A stretch of DNA of 64,000 nt from Clostridia bacterium (GTDB lineage Bacteria; Bacillota; Clostridia; Oscillospirales; Acutalibacteraceae): assembly GCA_024404025.1 (NCBI GenBank), contig JAKSQP010000008.1:1-64000 (forward strand), given 5' to 3'. Position numbers and translations under genes: made by a program. Each line of letters starts with the position of its first letter. Position 1 is the stretch's first letter. Below are positions 34,371 to 43,633 of this stretch, in pieces. The notes under the pieces were generated by a model. It worked only from the letters and a program-made list of their open reading frames with translations, was not told the DNA's origin and made no database searches.

Positions 34371-36860
34371 ATGAATTACAAGGTTCATGTTGCGTTCGGA
34401 TTCCATGTCAACTGCTATCATTCTTACAGAGGAGATACGAATGACAATCTCGGCTTCGGCTCGGATATCAGAATAATCAGAAAAATCCTCGATGTGCTTA
34501 CTGCTCTGAATGAAGAGGGCATTCCGGTCAAGGGTACGTGGGACTGCGAAAATTTCTTTTCGCTTGAACGGATTCTGCCCGAATATGCCCCAGATATTAT
34601 TGAAAAAATGCAGATGCGTGTTGATAAATACGGCGATGAGCAGATAATTATGGGCTATTCAAACGGCGCTCTCGGAGCGATGAACGATGAGGAACTCACC
34701 GCTTCAATCGAAAAGGCGGTCACCAATGAGCAGGGCTCCGGACTTGCCGACCTTTTCAGCAGGTATGAAATGATAGTTCGCCCGCAGGAGGTTATGTTCA
34801 CCCCCTCGCAGGTCAGCCTTTATAATAAACTCGGCGTTAAGGCGCTCTGCCTTTATTATTCATGCGTTCCGTTTGATGCGTTCAGAACGATAGTTCCGAA
34901 GCTGCCGGATGAAATCGCTTTCAATCCGCTGACATATTCATACAAGGGCGAGAGCATGACGGTTATTCCGACTTACAGCAATTCAGATGTATGTGATGCC
35001 GGATGCCTGCGTGCGTGGGTCAAGGAGCTTCACGCAAAGCAGGAAAAGGGACTTATAAATAATGATGTTCTTCTGTTTATAAATATGGATGCGGATGCGA
35101 TATTCTGGGAAACGATGGATCTGCCCGTTATCGGAAACAAGCTTGCCAACACAGACGGCATAAACGGGCTTGCAAGAGAAATCGCAGACCTTGATTATGT
35201 TGTTTTTGACACAGCTGCCGGCTATCTTGAAAATCACAAACCTATCGGCAGCATTGATTTCACTCATGACACCGCAGACGGCAATTTCACGGGTTATGCT
35301 TCGTGGGCGGAAAAACCTTATAACAGAAAGGTCTGGACTGCTGTTGAGCGTGCAAGAGCGATGGCAAAGGTCAATGCGGATAAGGATTCCGATTCGCCGT
35401 CATTCGATAACAGAGTGCTGCTGCTTTCAACGACCCATTTCGGCTTGGCAACTCCCGTGCTGAATATTCAGAGAGAGCAGAAAGCGGATGAGCTTTCCGA
35501 AAAGATCATCATAAGCGAATCCGAGGCTCTTGAAAAACCCAAAAAAATCACGATACACAATATAAACGGCACGGCGCTTCAATGCCTTCAGTTCAAAATC
35601 AACGGCGAGCTTGATGATGTTTCAAGGCTTGAAATCAGCGCAGCCGGATTAAAGAGCTTTGCCGCAGTTTCGATGGATGAAAAGAATTCGAGCGTTTTTG
35701 CAGTTCTTGAATTCGAGAAAAAGAAGAAAAAATATACCGTTTCGGCATCTTTCGGAGAAAAGAAAATTCCCGGAAAAATGCAGAGCATAAATTCCGGAAA
35801 TCTTGAAATCAGATTCACTTCTTACGGCACTGTTTATGAAGTTCTCTGCGGCGGAAAGAAAATAGGAAACAATAAATTCCTGCAAAGCTTCATCACCTAT
35901 GACGGCGTAAAATACGAATTTTCCGCAGACAGAGCAGAGCCTCTTCCCTGCGCAGGTTCGGCAAAAGGAATCAGACTTTCGGGCGAAATTCATCTGCCCG
36001 GCGAAATTGAAGCAGGCCGTTATGCTTTTGATTTCTTCACCGCAGACGGATGCGAAGCTGTTTTTGTCCGCACGGATATAAAATATCCCTATACTCCGGA
36101 GCTTACCTCAATTTCAACCGAAAACTCCGCTCTCGGAAGATACAGCGATATGAAATGGCAGGAAGCGGCGATGCTTCAGTTCACTCCGGATTTCAGCGGA
36201 GACATAAGCGTTCTCAAACGCAATTTTTCGGGCGATATTTCGTCATTCAGGGCGCAGAGCTTTCCCGAATGCGATGAAAATAATAAGGAGCTTAAATCCT
36301 TTAACCATCAGCTTTCAGCAGGCATTATCGGACTTGAAGATGAAAACAATGCGCTTGTTATTGCGAATTCAAGGCAGGTGCTCTGCTCGATGGCTCATTG
36401 CCCGATGCGTCTGGATGCCGATAAAACCGTTCACATGAATATGTTCGGAACTTATTACGGAAAACAGCGCCATCATTGGAGCAGAAGCAAAGGCGAAGTG
36501 CTTGATGCGTATACTCTGGTCACTCCGCAGGCAAAATCAATTGCTCCCTCATATAACGGAAACCGTGAAACAGCCGTGCTTGCTCTTTTCGGTTATTCAA
36601 AAGGAAATCTCAATGCCGAAGACCTTGCGCAGGCAGTCGCTTTTGCAGACGGAGCCGTTGTATCGGCTCCCGATGATGCTCTTCTTCTCCCGTTCCTTGA
36701 TGATAATGTCAGATTCAAGCAAATCAGAGCGCAGGCGGCAGACGAAACGAAGCTTAAGAATCCGATGCTGACCGGCATTTCGGGAAATCTCCGCAAATAT
36801 GCCGTTTACGGTTCAAGAGCAATAAAACACATTCTCAAAGAGCAGATAAAATCAAAATAA
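34371..36860 (+). CDS. GH38/GH57-like glycosidase
   Basis: An 829-residue cytosolic protein. The start at 34371 follows GGGAGGGG. The N-terminal 300 residues resemble the (beta/alpha)7 barrel of GH57/GH38 enzymes: F-G-F-H-V-N-C-Y-H-S-Y-R-G-D, G-T-W-D-C-E-N and I-M-G-Y-S-N-G-A. Such families act on alpha-mannosides or alpha-glucans. The M-D-A-D-A segment near residue 240 may contribute catalytic acids. The remainder is beta-rich, as in the C-terminal domains of mannosidases. It is divergent from the GH95-like gene with overlapping promoters. The family call is from short motifs, and an uncharacterised related family is possible. Confidence 0.55.
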   Translation: MNYKVHVAFGFHVNCYHSYRGDTNDNLGFGSDIRIIRKILDVLTALNEEGIPVKGTWDCENFFSLERILPEYAPDIIEKMQMRVDKYGDEQIIMGYSNGALGAMNDEELTASIEKAVTNEQGSGLADLFSRYEMIVRPQEVMFTPSQVSLYNKLGVKALCLYYSCVPFDAFRTIVPKLPDEIAFNPLTYSYKGESMTVIPTYSNSDVCDAGCLRAWVKELHAKQEKGLINNDVLLFINMDADAIFWETMDLPVIGNKLANTDGINGLAREIADLDYVVFDTAAGYLENHKPIGSIDFTHDTADGNFTGYASWAEKPYNRKVWTAVERARAMAKVNADKDSDSPSFDNRVLLLSTTHFGLATPVLNIQREQKADELSEKIIISESEALEKPKKITIHNINGTALQCLQFKINGELDDVSRLEISAAGLKSFAAVSMDEKNSSVFAVLEFEKKKKKYTVSASFGEKKIPGKMQSINSGNLEIRFTSYGTVYEVLCGGKKIGNNKFLQSFITYDGVKYEFSADRAEPLPCAGSAKGIRLSGEIHLPGEIEAGRYAFDFFTADGCEAVFVRTDIKYPYTPELTSISTENSALGRYSDMKWQEAAMLQFTPDFSGDISVLKRNFSGDISSFRAQSFPECDENNKELKSFNHQLSAGIIGLEDENNALVIANSRQVLCSMAHCPMRLDADKTVHMNMFGTYYGKQRHHWSRSKGEVLDAYTLVTPQAKSIAPSYNGNRETAVLALFGYSKGNLNAEDLAQAVAFADGAVVSAPDDALLLPFLDDNVRFKQIRAQAADETKLKNPMLTGISGNLRKYAVYGSRAIKHILKEQIKSK

Positions 36861-36865
36861 AAGAA

Positions 36866-36898
36866 AAGAGAGACGGTGCTTTATGTGCCGTCTCTCTT
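36866..36898. terminator. Bidirectional terminator between convergent genes
   Basis: Perfect 11-base stem AAGAGAGACGG/CCGTCTCTCTT between the GH38/GH57-like gene and the Gfo/Idh/MocA gene. Confidence 0.8.
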
Positions 36899-36915
36899 AT
36901 TGTTTATGTGAATGA

Positions 36916-37977
36916 TCAAAGGGTGATTTCTCTGCCCTGCTTTGCGCTTTCGTACATTGCGCAGAGGATCTTTATCATATCAATGCCCTGCTGCGGAACG
37001 AAATCGGGTTCGGCGCCGTCAATAACAACATCATAGAAATGCTTAAGATTTTTCTCGTGGCCGTTCTTCTCTTCAAGCTTTGAGGGGATGATGTCAACAA
37101 GCTCGCCGCCCTCTTCGGTATAAATTTCAACCTTGCCGTCAGACCAGTTGAGGCCGGCTTTTGTGCCTCGAAGCTCAACGAATCTGTGCTCTGCCTTAAC
37201 ATTCGATGCCCAGCTGAATTCTATTTGAAGAATTGCGCCGTTGTCAAAGCGGATCATACCGATTGCAAGATCTTCAACATCAAATATTCCGTCGGCCTTT
37301 TTATCGCCGAAATCGGAATTGACCGAATCGCTCAGATCGCTGTCGGAGAATTTTGAAAAAACATTGCCCGAAACAGAAACAGGAGTCGGGTTGCCCATAA
37401 GGTAGATCGAAAGATCAATGAGATGAACGCCGAGGTCGATGAGCGGACCGCCGCCGGACTGCTCTTTCGTTGTGAACCAGCCGCCCTTGCCGGGGATTCC
37501 TCTTCTTCTCTGCCAGCCGCATCTGCCGCAATAAATTTCTCCCATTTTGCCGTCATCAATATATTTCTTGGCAAATTTTGAAATATCAACATGGCGGTTG
37601 TTTCTCATAACCATAAGGGTTTTGCCGGCCTTGTCGGCAGCATCCTTCATTTTAAGAACTTCTTCAACATTTATTGCATCGGGTTTTTCGCAGAAAACGT
37701 GTTTGCCTGCTTCAAAAGCGGCAACCGCAATTATTGAATGAAGATAGTTCGGGGTGCATATATCGACCGAATCAATGCTTTCATCCTTGAGAAGCTCTTT
37801 GTAATCGGTATATACCTTTGCGTTTGGAAAATAGTTATCTTTAAGAAACTGCGCACGCTCTTCGATTATATCGCAGACTGCGGCGACCTCAAGTCTTTCA
37901 TCGCTGAGATATTCGCCGAGGTGAGCGCCTTTGCAGATTCCGCCGTTGCCGATAAGTCCGACCTTCCATTTTTTCAT
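36916..37977 (-). CDS. Gfo/Idh/MocA family oxidoreductase
   Basis: A 353-residue NAD(P)-dependent sugar oxidoreductase. The nucleotide-binding loop is G-N-G-G-I-C near residue 10; the catalytic E-K-P with Lys is in F-C-E-K-P-D; the second half has D-L-G-V-H-L-I-D with the conserved Asp and His, as in canonical dehydrogenases of the family. A GGAGAG ribosome site precedes the start, 18 bases after the end of the PHP-domain gene, with which it is co-transcribed. It probably oxidises or reduces a sugar or inositol-type substrate. Confidence 0.88.
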   Translation of the reverse strand: MKKWKVGLIGNGGICKGAHLGEYLSDERLEVAAVCDIIEERAQFLKDNYFPNAKVYTDYKELLKDESIDSVDICTPNYLHSIIAVAAFEAGKHVFCEKPDAINVEEVLKMKDAADKAGKTLMVMRNNRHVDISKFAKKYIDDGKMGEIYCGRCGWQRRRGIPGKGGWFTTKEQSGGGPLIDLGVHLIDLSIYLMGNPTPVSVSGNVFSKFSDSDLSDSVNSDFGDKKADGIFDVEDLAIGMIRFDNGAILQIEFSWASNVKAEHRFVELRGTKAGLNWSDGKVEIYTEEGGELVDIIPSKLEEKNGHEKNLKHFYDVVIDGAEPDFVPQQGIDMIKILCAMYESAKQGREITL

Positions 37978-37995
37978 TTTGCAGCTCTCCTTTGA

Positions 37996-39372
37996 TTATT
38001 TGAATTCTTTCTGGATAAGCTTAACAAGAGCCTGGATGATAACAAAAAATCTTGCGCTCAGAATTTTCGAAACAACGGAGTTCTTTGTTGTTTCAAAGCG
38101 TGCATCTTCGCTGTATGTAAGAGGAGCAGAACCGTCGTCAATAACAAAAGCCTGGGTGAGGGTTATTCCGCCCTCGCCGATGAGCTGGCAGCGGACATAG
38201 CTGAATTCATCCGAGCCCGCAATCATATCAAGGTCAAGAACATATTCGGAATTTTCAGAGCTTTGAGAAATATCCTGAGTTGCAATAACTTTTCCGTCCG
38301 CAACCCACTGGATGTTTGAATATTCGTTTGCCTTAACGGAAATCTTATGGCCGTCAACCTTGATGTCAGTGAACATCGGGTATGCAAGTCCCTTGTTTTT
38401 TGCATCCATATTTTCTTTGGGACCGAGCTCGTCATTCTTTGCAAGTTTGCGTGTTATCATAAAGAATGCGCCGTTCTGCATTGTTTTTTTGATGTTTTCA
38501 ACGGTATTTGATTCCATCATGAAAACGCTGAAGGTTGAATCAACATCGCTGAGATAATGGGTGTCGCCGTTTGCAAAACCGATGATCGTTTTGCCGTAGG
38601 GGAGGCATTTCATGAGAAGAGCATCCCAGAGAACTCTGTCATTCGGGGTAACGCCGTTATTTTCGTTGAAAACCTCCATGCCGAGGCACGAATCATAGCG
38701 AAGAAGAATATCCGCAAAATAATTCACATTATCGGGATTTGTGCTTTCGGACGGGTTATCTCTTGAGCCGAGCCAGTCGCCGGGATGGTTGATAAATGAA
38801 AGCGCACCAGCTTCGTGAGCGATTTTAACAGCGCCCTCATAGTCATTTTCAAAGCCGAGGTGGTTGTTGCCGACATCTTCGGGAAGGAAGATCGCATTAA
38901 CATGATTCTTTCTTATTGTAAGACCGTTCAGTTCGTTTCCGCCGGGAACGCAGGTCATTCCTTTGCCTCTGGCAACTCCGTTAACGGGATATGTGCCGGT
39001 TGTGACGGCAGTATATTCTTCGTCGGTAAGATAATGGACCTTATTGCCGATAATTCTTTGGTAGAAATAAAGAGGAAGCGAAACGGGCTTTTCGTTCCAG
39101 GCTTTGCCGGTTACGGCGTGTTCGGTCATGGCAAGAAAATCAAATCCCTGATTATAGTATTCCATAACCATATCTTTGAAATCGGTGTTGGCATCGCTGA
39201 CGAATGAATGCGTGTGAAGGTTGCCTTTATAGGCATCCCATGCTCCGTCACCGCTCCAGATAACTTCCTGATACGGGTTTTCAATAATATAATCCGTTTT
39301 TGCGGATGCCGAAATTGCCGCACATGAAAAAATCATAATTGCAGCAAGGGTAAGACTTAAAACTTTTTTCAT
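37996..39372 (-). CDS. Exported PHP-domain metallohydrolase
   Basis: A 458-residue protein with a signal peptide (M-K-K-V-L-S start, cleavage near I-S-A-S-A-K). The start at 39372 follows GGAGGT with six bases; a longer frame upstream is untranslated promoter. The PHP fold is shown by G-N-L-H-T-H-S, the A-M-T-E-H block, I-N-H-P-G-D and a distal G-D-T-H, which together would hold a metal cluster for phosphoester hydrolysis. The C-terminal 150 residues look like a beta-sandwich. It is the first gene of an operon with the Gfo/Idh/MocA gene. The substrate is unknown. Confidence 0.78.
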   Translation of the reverse strand: MKKVLSLTLAAIMIFSCAAISASAKTDYIIENPYQEVIWSGDGAWDAYKGNLHTHSFVSDANTDFKDMVMEYYNQGFDFLAMTEHAVTGKAWNEKPVSLPLYFYQRIIGNKVHYLTDEEYTAVTTGTYPVNGVARGKGMTCVPGGNELNGLTIRKNHVNAIFLPEDVGNNHLGFENDYEGAVKIAHEAGALSFINHPGDWLGSRDNPSESTNPDNVNYFADILLRYDSCLGMEVFNENNGVTPNDRVLWDALLMKCLPYGKTIIGFANGDTHYLSDVDSTFSVFMMESNTVENIKKTMQNGAFFMITRKLAKNDELGPKENMDAKNKGLAYPMFTDIKVDGHKISVKANEYSNIQWVADGKVIATQDISQSSENSEYVLDLDMIAGSDEFSYVRCQLIGEGGITLTQAFVIDDGSAPLTYSEDARFETTKNSVVSKILSARFFVIIQALVKLIQKEFK

Positions 39373-39400
39373 ATAAATACCTCCGGTTTTTAGTATACTT

Positions 39401-39429
39401 AATTTATCACAGTATCTTTGCAGTGTCAA
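39401..39429 (-). promoter_or_regulatory. Promoter of the PHP-domain gene
   Basis: TTGACA (39424-39429) and TAAATT (39401-39406) on the minus strand with a 17-base spacer. Confidence 0.65.
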
Positions 39430-39446
39430 TAGGCATAAAATAAATA

Positions 39447-40142
39447 TTAAAGTCTTTCAAGAATTTCGGGATGCTGACGAAGATCGTATCTCTTGTAGCC
39501 GTCCTCCGCATCAAAGAACCATACTCTTGCGTCGGGTCTGTCGGAAGCGATTTTGATCGAATATTTTCCGTCAATATAGCAAAGAGCCGTGTTGTTTTCG
39601 CAGGCAATTGTTGAAAGCGGTGTTTTTGAAGCCCATTCGTTGAAGGTCTGCCAGAATGCGCCCTCATAATGGGGAACATTATTATAAGGGATGATTCCGA
39701 GGACATCAACAAACATAAATTCGCCGAGAGGAGCGCAGTCATCAAAGCCCTGCTTAAACCAGCACATACTTCCGGATGATGAGCCGAAAAGCACCTTGCC
39801 GTCATCAAAAGCCTCTTTCAGATATTTATCGGCTTTGGTCTTTTTCCACCAATCGGCAAGGAATTTGAGGTTGCCGCCCGGAACATATATTATATCGGCT
39901 TTTCTGATTTTTTCCGCAACGATTTCCTCGGTTATATAGGCGTGAGTAAGATAGAGAATATCGGTTTCGCATCCCCATCTTGCATGAGCCGCAAGCGAGC
40001 CGATGTCGGGCATATCATATCCGGCAGTCGGGATCTGAAGGTAATTCGGCTTTTCTTTTCCGGAAAGCTCAAAGATGTATTTCATAAGTTCAATTCCGTC
40101 ATCTCCGCCGAAGCCGCCGCCCATTGCAACAATTTTTCCCAT
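39447..40142 (-). CDS. Peptidase S51 family protein (dipeptidase E-like)
   Basis: A 231-residue cytosolic protein of the class I glutamine-amidotransferase-like fold. The nucleophile Ser sits in the F-G-S-S-S-G-S-M-C-W elbow, with Y-V-P-G-G-N upstream and a His-containing V-P-H-Y-E-G segment later. Such enzymes cleave aspartyl dipeptides or act as cyanophycinases. It is the last gene in the redox-rich catabolic run, 21 bases after the 2-hydroxyacid dehydrogenase. A peptidase is unexpected there, and the fold may serve another hydrolysis in this context. Confidence 0.82.
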   Translation of the reverse strand: MGKIVAMGGGFGGDDGIELMKYIFELSGKEKPNYLQIPTAGYDMPDIGSLAAHARWGCETDILYLTHAYITEEIVAEKIRKADIIYVPGGNLKFLADWWKKTKADKYLKEAFDDGKVLFGSSSGSMCWFKQGFDDCAPLGEFMFVDVLGIIPYNNVPHYEGAFWQTFNEWASKTPLSTIACENNTALCYIDGKYSIKIASDRPDARVWFFDAEDGYKRYDLRQHPEILERL

Positions 40143-40163
40143 AGTGTTTTATCTCCTTTTAAA

Positions 40164-41132
40164 TTATTTTCTGTTTTCGTTTTGTCTGTATCCCGATGAA
40201 AAATCGACCTTATTGAGAAGCGGTTTTCCTTCGGCGTATCTTTGCAGATTTTCGCTGCATATTTCAAAAAGTCTTCTCTCGGTTTCGTCAAGATGGCCGA
40301 GACTGCCGCCGGTTATATGCGGAGTGATTATTGCGTTTCTGCATTTCCAGAGCGGATGCTCTTCCGGAAGAGGCTCCGGATCGGTAACATCGAGAGCCGC
40401 TCCGAGAATGCGGTTTTCGTTCAGAATTTCAACAAGCGCATCCGTATCGATCAGGCTTCCTCTGCCGAGATTTATCAGAACCGCATCCGGTTTCAGAAGC
40501 AAAAGCCTATCCTTATTGAGAAGCTTTTTGGTTTTTTTTGTTTCGGGAAGAGAGCATATAATTATATCGGCTTTTTTCAGTTCCTCATCAAGAGAATCAA
40601 GCGTTTCAAAGCGGTCAAACGGATATTTTGCTTCAATGCCGGCAATTCTGCGGATTGCCGTTATGCTGCATTCAAACGCTTTGAAAAGCTCCGCCGTTTC
40701 AGATGCTATGTTTCCGGCTCCGAGAAGAAGAACATTTTTGCCCCTCGGAGATTTCTGCCTGCCCTCGTCATGCCAGAATGCGTTGTTCTGATTATCACGG
40801 CAAAGATGAAGATGCTTATAGAGATTCAGAACCATTGTGAGCGCAAATTCGGACATTGATCTGCCGAATGCGCCCGAAAGATTGGTCAGAATAACTCCAT
40901 CGGGAAAATTTTTCATATATTTTTCGTTGCCGGCGCTTGAAATCTGCACCCATTCAAGCTTTTGTGCTTTTTCAAGCTGCTGCGCAGTCGGCATTCCGAG
41001 AATGATTTCGGCCTCTGAAAGCTCTTCATCCGTCGGCTCATCCGACTGAATAACATTATATTTTTCGGTGTTGTAAAGTCTTTCGATATGCTCCGCACGG
41101 AACGGCTGAACCAAAAGGACTTTCTTTTTCAT
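40164..41132 (-). CDS. D-2-hydroxyacid dehydrogenase family protein
   Basis: A 322-residue protein with the two-domain NAD-dependent dehydrogenase architecture: V-L-L-L-G-A-G-N-I-A near residue 135, the catalytic Arg in N-L-G-R-G-S-L-I-D, Glu in D-P-E-P-L-P-E, and I-T-P-H-I-T-G-G with the catalytic His. It starts at ATG 41132; a GTG nine bases earlier overlaps the stop of the flavoprotein gene and could also be used, and either way the two genes are tightly coupled. It probably reduces or oxidises a hydroxy-acid intermediate in the pathway that ends in KDG. Confidence 0.88.
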   Translation of the reverse strand: MKKKVLLVQPFRAEHIERLYNTEKYNVIQSDEPTDEELSEAEIILGMPTAQQLEKAQKLEWVQISSAGNEKYMKNFPDGVILTNLSGAFGRSMSEFALTMVLNLYKHLHLCRDNQNNAFWHDEGRQKSPRGKNVLLLGAGNIASETAELFKAFECSITAIRRIAGIEAKYPFDRFETLDSLDEELKKADIIICSLPETKKTKKLLNKDRLLLLKPDAVLINLGRGSLIDTDALVEILNENRILGAALDVTDPEPLPEEHPLWKCRNAIITPHITGGSLGHLDETERRLFEICSENLQRYAEGKPLLNKVDFSSGYRQNENRK

Positions 41133-41137
41133 TTTTA

Positions 41138-42895
41138 TCACTTCTTCAAAAGTTTTTCAAAAACATATTCCTCCGTCGGAATCCTGTCAACGGGGATGAA
41201 CGAAACTCCGTCGGCGGAGGTGACGGTTATGAATTTTCTGTATTCTGTGTTTTCGGGGATCTTTTCGCCGTTTTCGATATACATACATCCGCCTCTCGAA
41301 CCGCATTTTTCGGCGCATCCGAGAATGGTACGGCAGAGCGCAAGCCTTGAAACGGTTGCGCAGCGAAGCGCAAAATAATCCTCATATTCATCGGCAGATG
41401 AAATGTGCGTTCTTGATTCAAAGCCGTTCAGAAGAGCGTCAAGCTCCGATGCGATGGCTTTTATTTTTTCGATATTCCTCACATTTGCCGCAGATTCGCT
41501 CATTCTGACGGCAAAGTATGAGTTGATTTCGCTGATGTCGGATTTTTCCGAAAGCTTCGGCAGCTCGGGAGAATCCGTGAATTCTTCTGCGGAATATTCC
41601 GCAACGGAATCCTTGAGGTGATCCGAAATAAGCAGCGCTCCGACCTGCGTATCATTCAGCGCCGCTCCGCCGGGGCGGTAAACGCCGAATCTGCCGGAGG
41701 CTTCTCCTGCGCAGAAAAGCCCCTTTATGTTAGTTTCGCCGTGAGCATCAACTCTGATTCCGCCGTTGTTATGCTGAGCGCATACGCCGATTTCAAGATA
41801 TTCTTTTTTCAGGTCTATTCCGTTATTCAGATAAAGCTCGTAGGCCTTCGGGTTAAGCTGAAGAAGCCTTTCAATAGGAGTTATGCCCGATGTGTCGGCT
41901 TTTTCAAGATAATCCGACGATGCGTCATTAAGAAGCGAAAAATCAAAATCCGAGGGATTGTGCATATAGTCAAGATAAACTCTGTTTCCTTTTGCGATTT
42001 CACGGGAAACGAGAATATCGACCTGCGAAGAGCCTCCGGTTTTGTTGCTGTCAAACGGCCATTCGTATCCCTTGAGAAAAATGAGATTCAGATAATCGGG
42101 AAGTGCTTTGAGAAATTCGGTTTCGTTTCCGTTATTATCAACCGAAACATATCTCGGAATGACCTGCTGATAACTGCCCGAAAGATTCCATCTGAATTTT
42201 TTCGATGCGATTCCGTATTGCCATTCCTGAAAATTCTGAAGCTCTGCTCCGGCTTCGATTGCAAGACCGGTTGCGCCCTTGTGGCCGATGGGATAGACCG
42301 AATTTTCATAAATCGCCGCCGGCGCACCCGTGCAGAGAATAACCGCTTTTGCTGAAACCGGAACGATTTTTCCGCCGTTCAGGAAATATGCTCCGCAGCA
42401 TTTTTTATCTTTTATAATAAGCTTTACTGCGGTGTATCCGTCACGGACCTCAATTCCGCATTCTCTGATTTTTTCTTCAAGCCTTTCGGTCATATATCTT
42501 GAAGTCAACGGACCTGCGGAGGTTGCTCTGTTTGTGTTGTCATGGTCGGTGCGGTAGCCGTGGAAAACGCCGTAAGGGTCTTTTGGGAACGGCACGCCGA
42601 GTTCAACAAGATGCATGAAACAGCGAAGACTGTTCGCAGCTTCAAGATAGGCGTCGCTTCCGTTCATTGAGCCGCCGTTGAATAAATCCTCCGCCATTTT
42701 TCTGACGCTGTCGCCGCACGGCGAAGAAATATCGAGCTTATAGTAAGTCTGCTTGTCGCTGCCTGCGTTTCTTGATGTGCCGCAGGTGACTTTTTCTGAA
42801 AAGAGGCAGATATTTTTTATTCCGTTTGCATAAAGTCTTTCGGCGACGGCATAGCCCGAGGCTCCGCTTCCGATAATAATCACATCATAAATCAT
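41138..42895 (-). CDS. Fumarate-reductase/succinate-dehydrogenase-like flavoprotein
   Basis: A 585-residue FAD enzyme. The N-terminal dinucleotide motif is I-I-G-S-G-A-S-G; the substrate-binding region has H-N-N-G-G-I-R-V-D and G-L-F-C-A-G-E-A-S-G; and the C-terminal part contains S-R-G-G-C-M-Y, corresponding to the S-R-G-A-H region of FrdA/SdhA. No iron-sulphur subunit or membrane anchor gene is near, so it is likely a soluble oxidoreductase fed by another flavoprotein. It overlaps the SDR gene by four bases. The reaction may be reduction of a C=C bond or oxidation of a hydroxy acid; the substrate is unknown. Confidence 0.85.
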   Translation of the reverse strand: MIYDVIIIGSGASGYAVAERLYANGIKNICLFSEKVTCGTSRNAGSDKQTYYKLDISSPCGDSVRKMAEDLFNGGSMNGSDAYLEAANSLRCFMHLVELGVPFPKDPYGVFHGYRTDHDNTNRATSAGPLTSRYMTERLEEKIRECGIEVRDGYTAVKLIIKDKKCCGAYFLNGGKIVPVSAKAVILCTGAPAAIYENSVYPIGHKGATGLAIEAGAELQNFQEWQYGIASKKFRWNLSGSYQQVIPRYVSVDNNGNETEFLKALPDYLNLIFLKGYEWPFDSNKTGGSSQVDILVSREIAKGNRVYLDYMHNPSDFDFSLLNDASSDYLEKADTSGITPIERLLQLNPKAYELYLNNGIDLKKEYLEIGVCAQHNNGGIRVDAHGETNIKGLFCAGEASGRFGVYRPGGAALNDTQVGALLISDHLKDSVAEYSAEEFTDSPELPKLSEKSDISEINSYFAVRMSESAANVRNIEKIKAIASELDALLNGFESRTHISSADEYEDYFALRCATVSRLALCRTILGCAEKCGSRGGCMYIENGEKIPENTEYRKFITVTSADGVSFIPVDRIPTEEYVFEKLLKK

Positions 42896-43620
42896 AATCT
42901 TCTTACGCTGAAGCCTCCGTCCGCCTGAATAACGGTACCCGTGCAGAAATCAAGGCTGCCCGTTGAAATGCTTCCGACTGCCTTTGCAACATCCTCCGGC
43001 TGACCGATTCTGTTGATCGGTGTCAGTCCGTCTGCGATGAGATTATCATATTTTTCCTTGACGCAGGCGGTCATATCGGTTTCGATTATTCCCGGAGAAA
43101 CCTCAAAAACCGAAACGCCGTATTCAGCCATCCTTGCGGCAAAAAGCTTGGTATACATTGAAATCGAAGCCTTTGAAACGCAATATTGCGCTCTCTCCGG
43201 TGAAGCCGTATAGGATGAAAGCGAGCTTATGAAAACGATTCTGCCGGAATTCGTTTTTTTCATTATATTGGCAACTGCCTGCGAAACAAAGAAGGTGCCT
43301 TTCTGATTGATGTCAAGCACATAATCGAATTCTTCTTCGGTTATTTCAAGCATATCTCTTCTGACCTTCGGCGCAACTCCTGCGCAGTTGACAAGCATAT
43401 CAACCTTTCCGGTTTCATCAAGATGAGATGCCAATTTTTCTCTTGATTCCTTTGAAGAAATATCGCATTCGATGAATTCGGCTTTGCCGAGAGAAACAAG
43501 CTCATCCAGCGCCTCGGTCGATTTTCTTGAAGCAACGATGCACTTGTATCCGTTATTTATCAATTCTCTGACGATGGCAAGTCCGATTCCGCGGCTGCCT
43601 CCCGTAACGACTGCAAGCAT
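42892..43620 (-). CDS. Short-chain dehydrogenase/reductase
   Basis: A 242-residue SDR. The start at 43620 has GGAGG six bases upstream. Classical motifs are V-T-G-G-S-R-G-I-G at the N-terminus, the N-C-A-G motif, and the catalytic Ser (S-S-L-S-S), Tyr and Lys in Y-C-V-S-K. The end has the V-I-Q-A-D-G-G-F pattern of KduD/FabG-like enzymes. Between an OYE and a fumarate-reductase-like enzyme, and with KDG kinase and aldolase upstream, it could reduce a diketo or keto sugar acid. That role is inferred from context. Confidence 0.9.
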   Translation of the reverse strand: MLAVVTGGSRGIGLAIVRELINNGYKCIVASRKSTEALDELVSLGKAEFIECDISSKESREKLASHLDETGKVDMLVNCAGVAPKVRRDMLEITEEEFDYVLDINQKGTFFVSQAVANIMKKTNSGRIVFISSLSSYTASPERAQYCVSKASISMYTKLFAARMAEYGVSVFEVSPGIIETDMTACVKEKYDNLIADGLTPINRIGQPEDVAKAVGSISTGSLDFCTGTVIQADGGFSVRRL

Positions 43621-43633
43621 ATTTTTCCTCCGT

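Noticed and set aside
40075..40859. Two overlapping plus-strand frames of 238 and 205 codons
   Set aside because: Both antisense to the 2-hydroxyacid dehydrogenase gene; both cannot be real and neither has a ribosome site.
41618..42355. 245-codon plus-strand open frame
   Set aside because: Antisense to the fumarate-reductase-like gene, no start signal, no recognisable protein motif.
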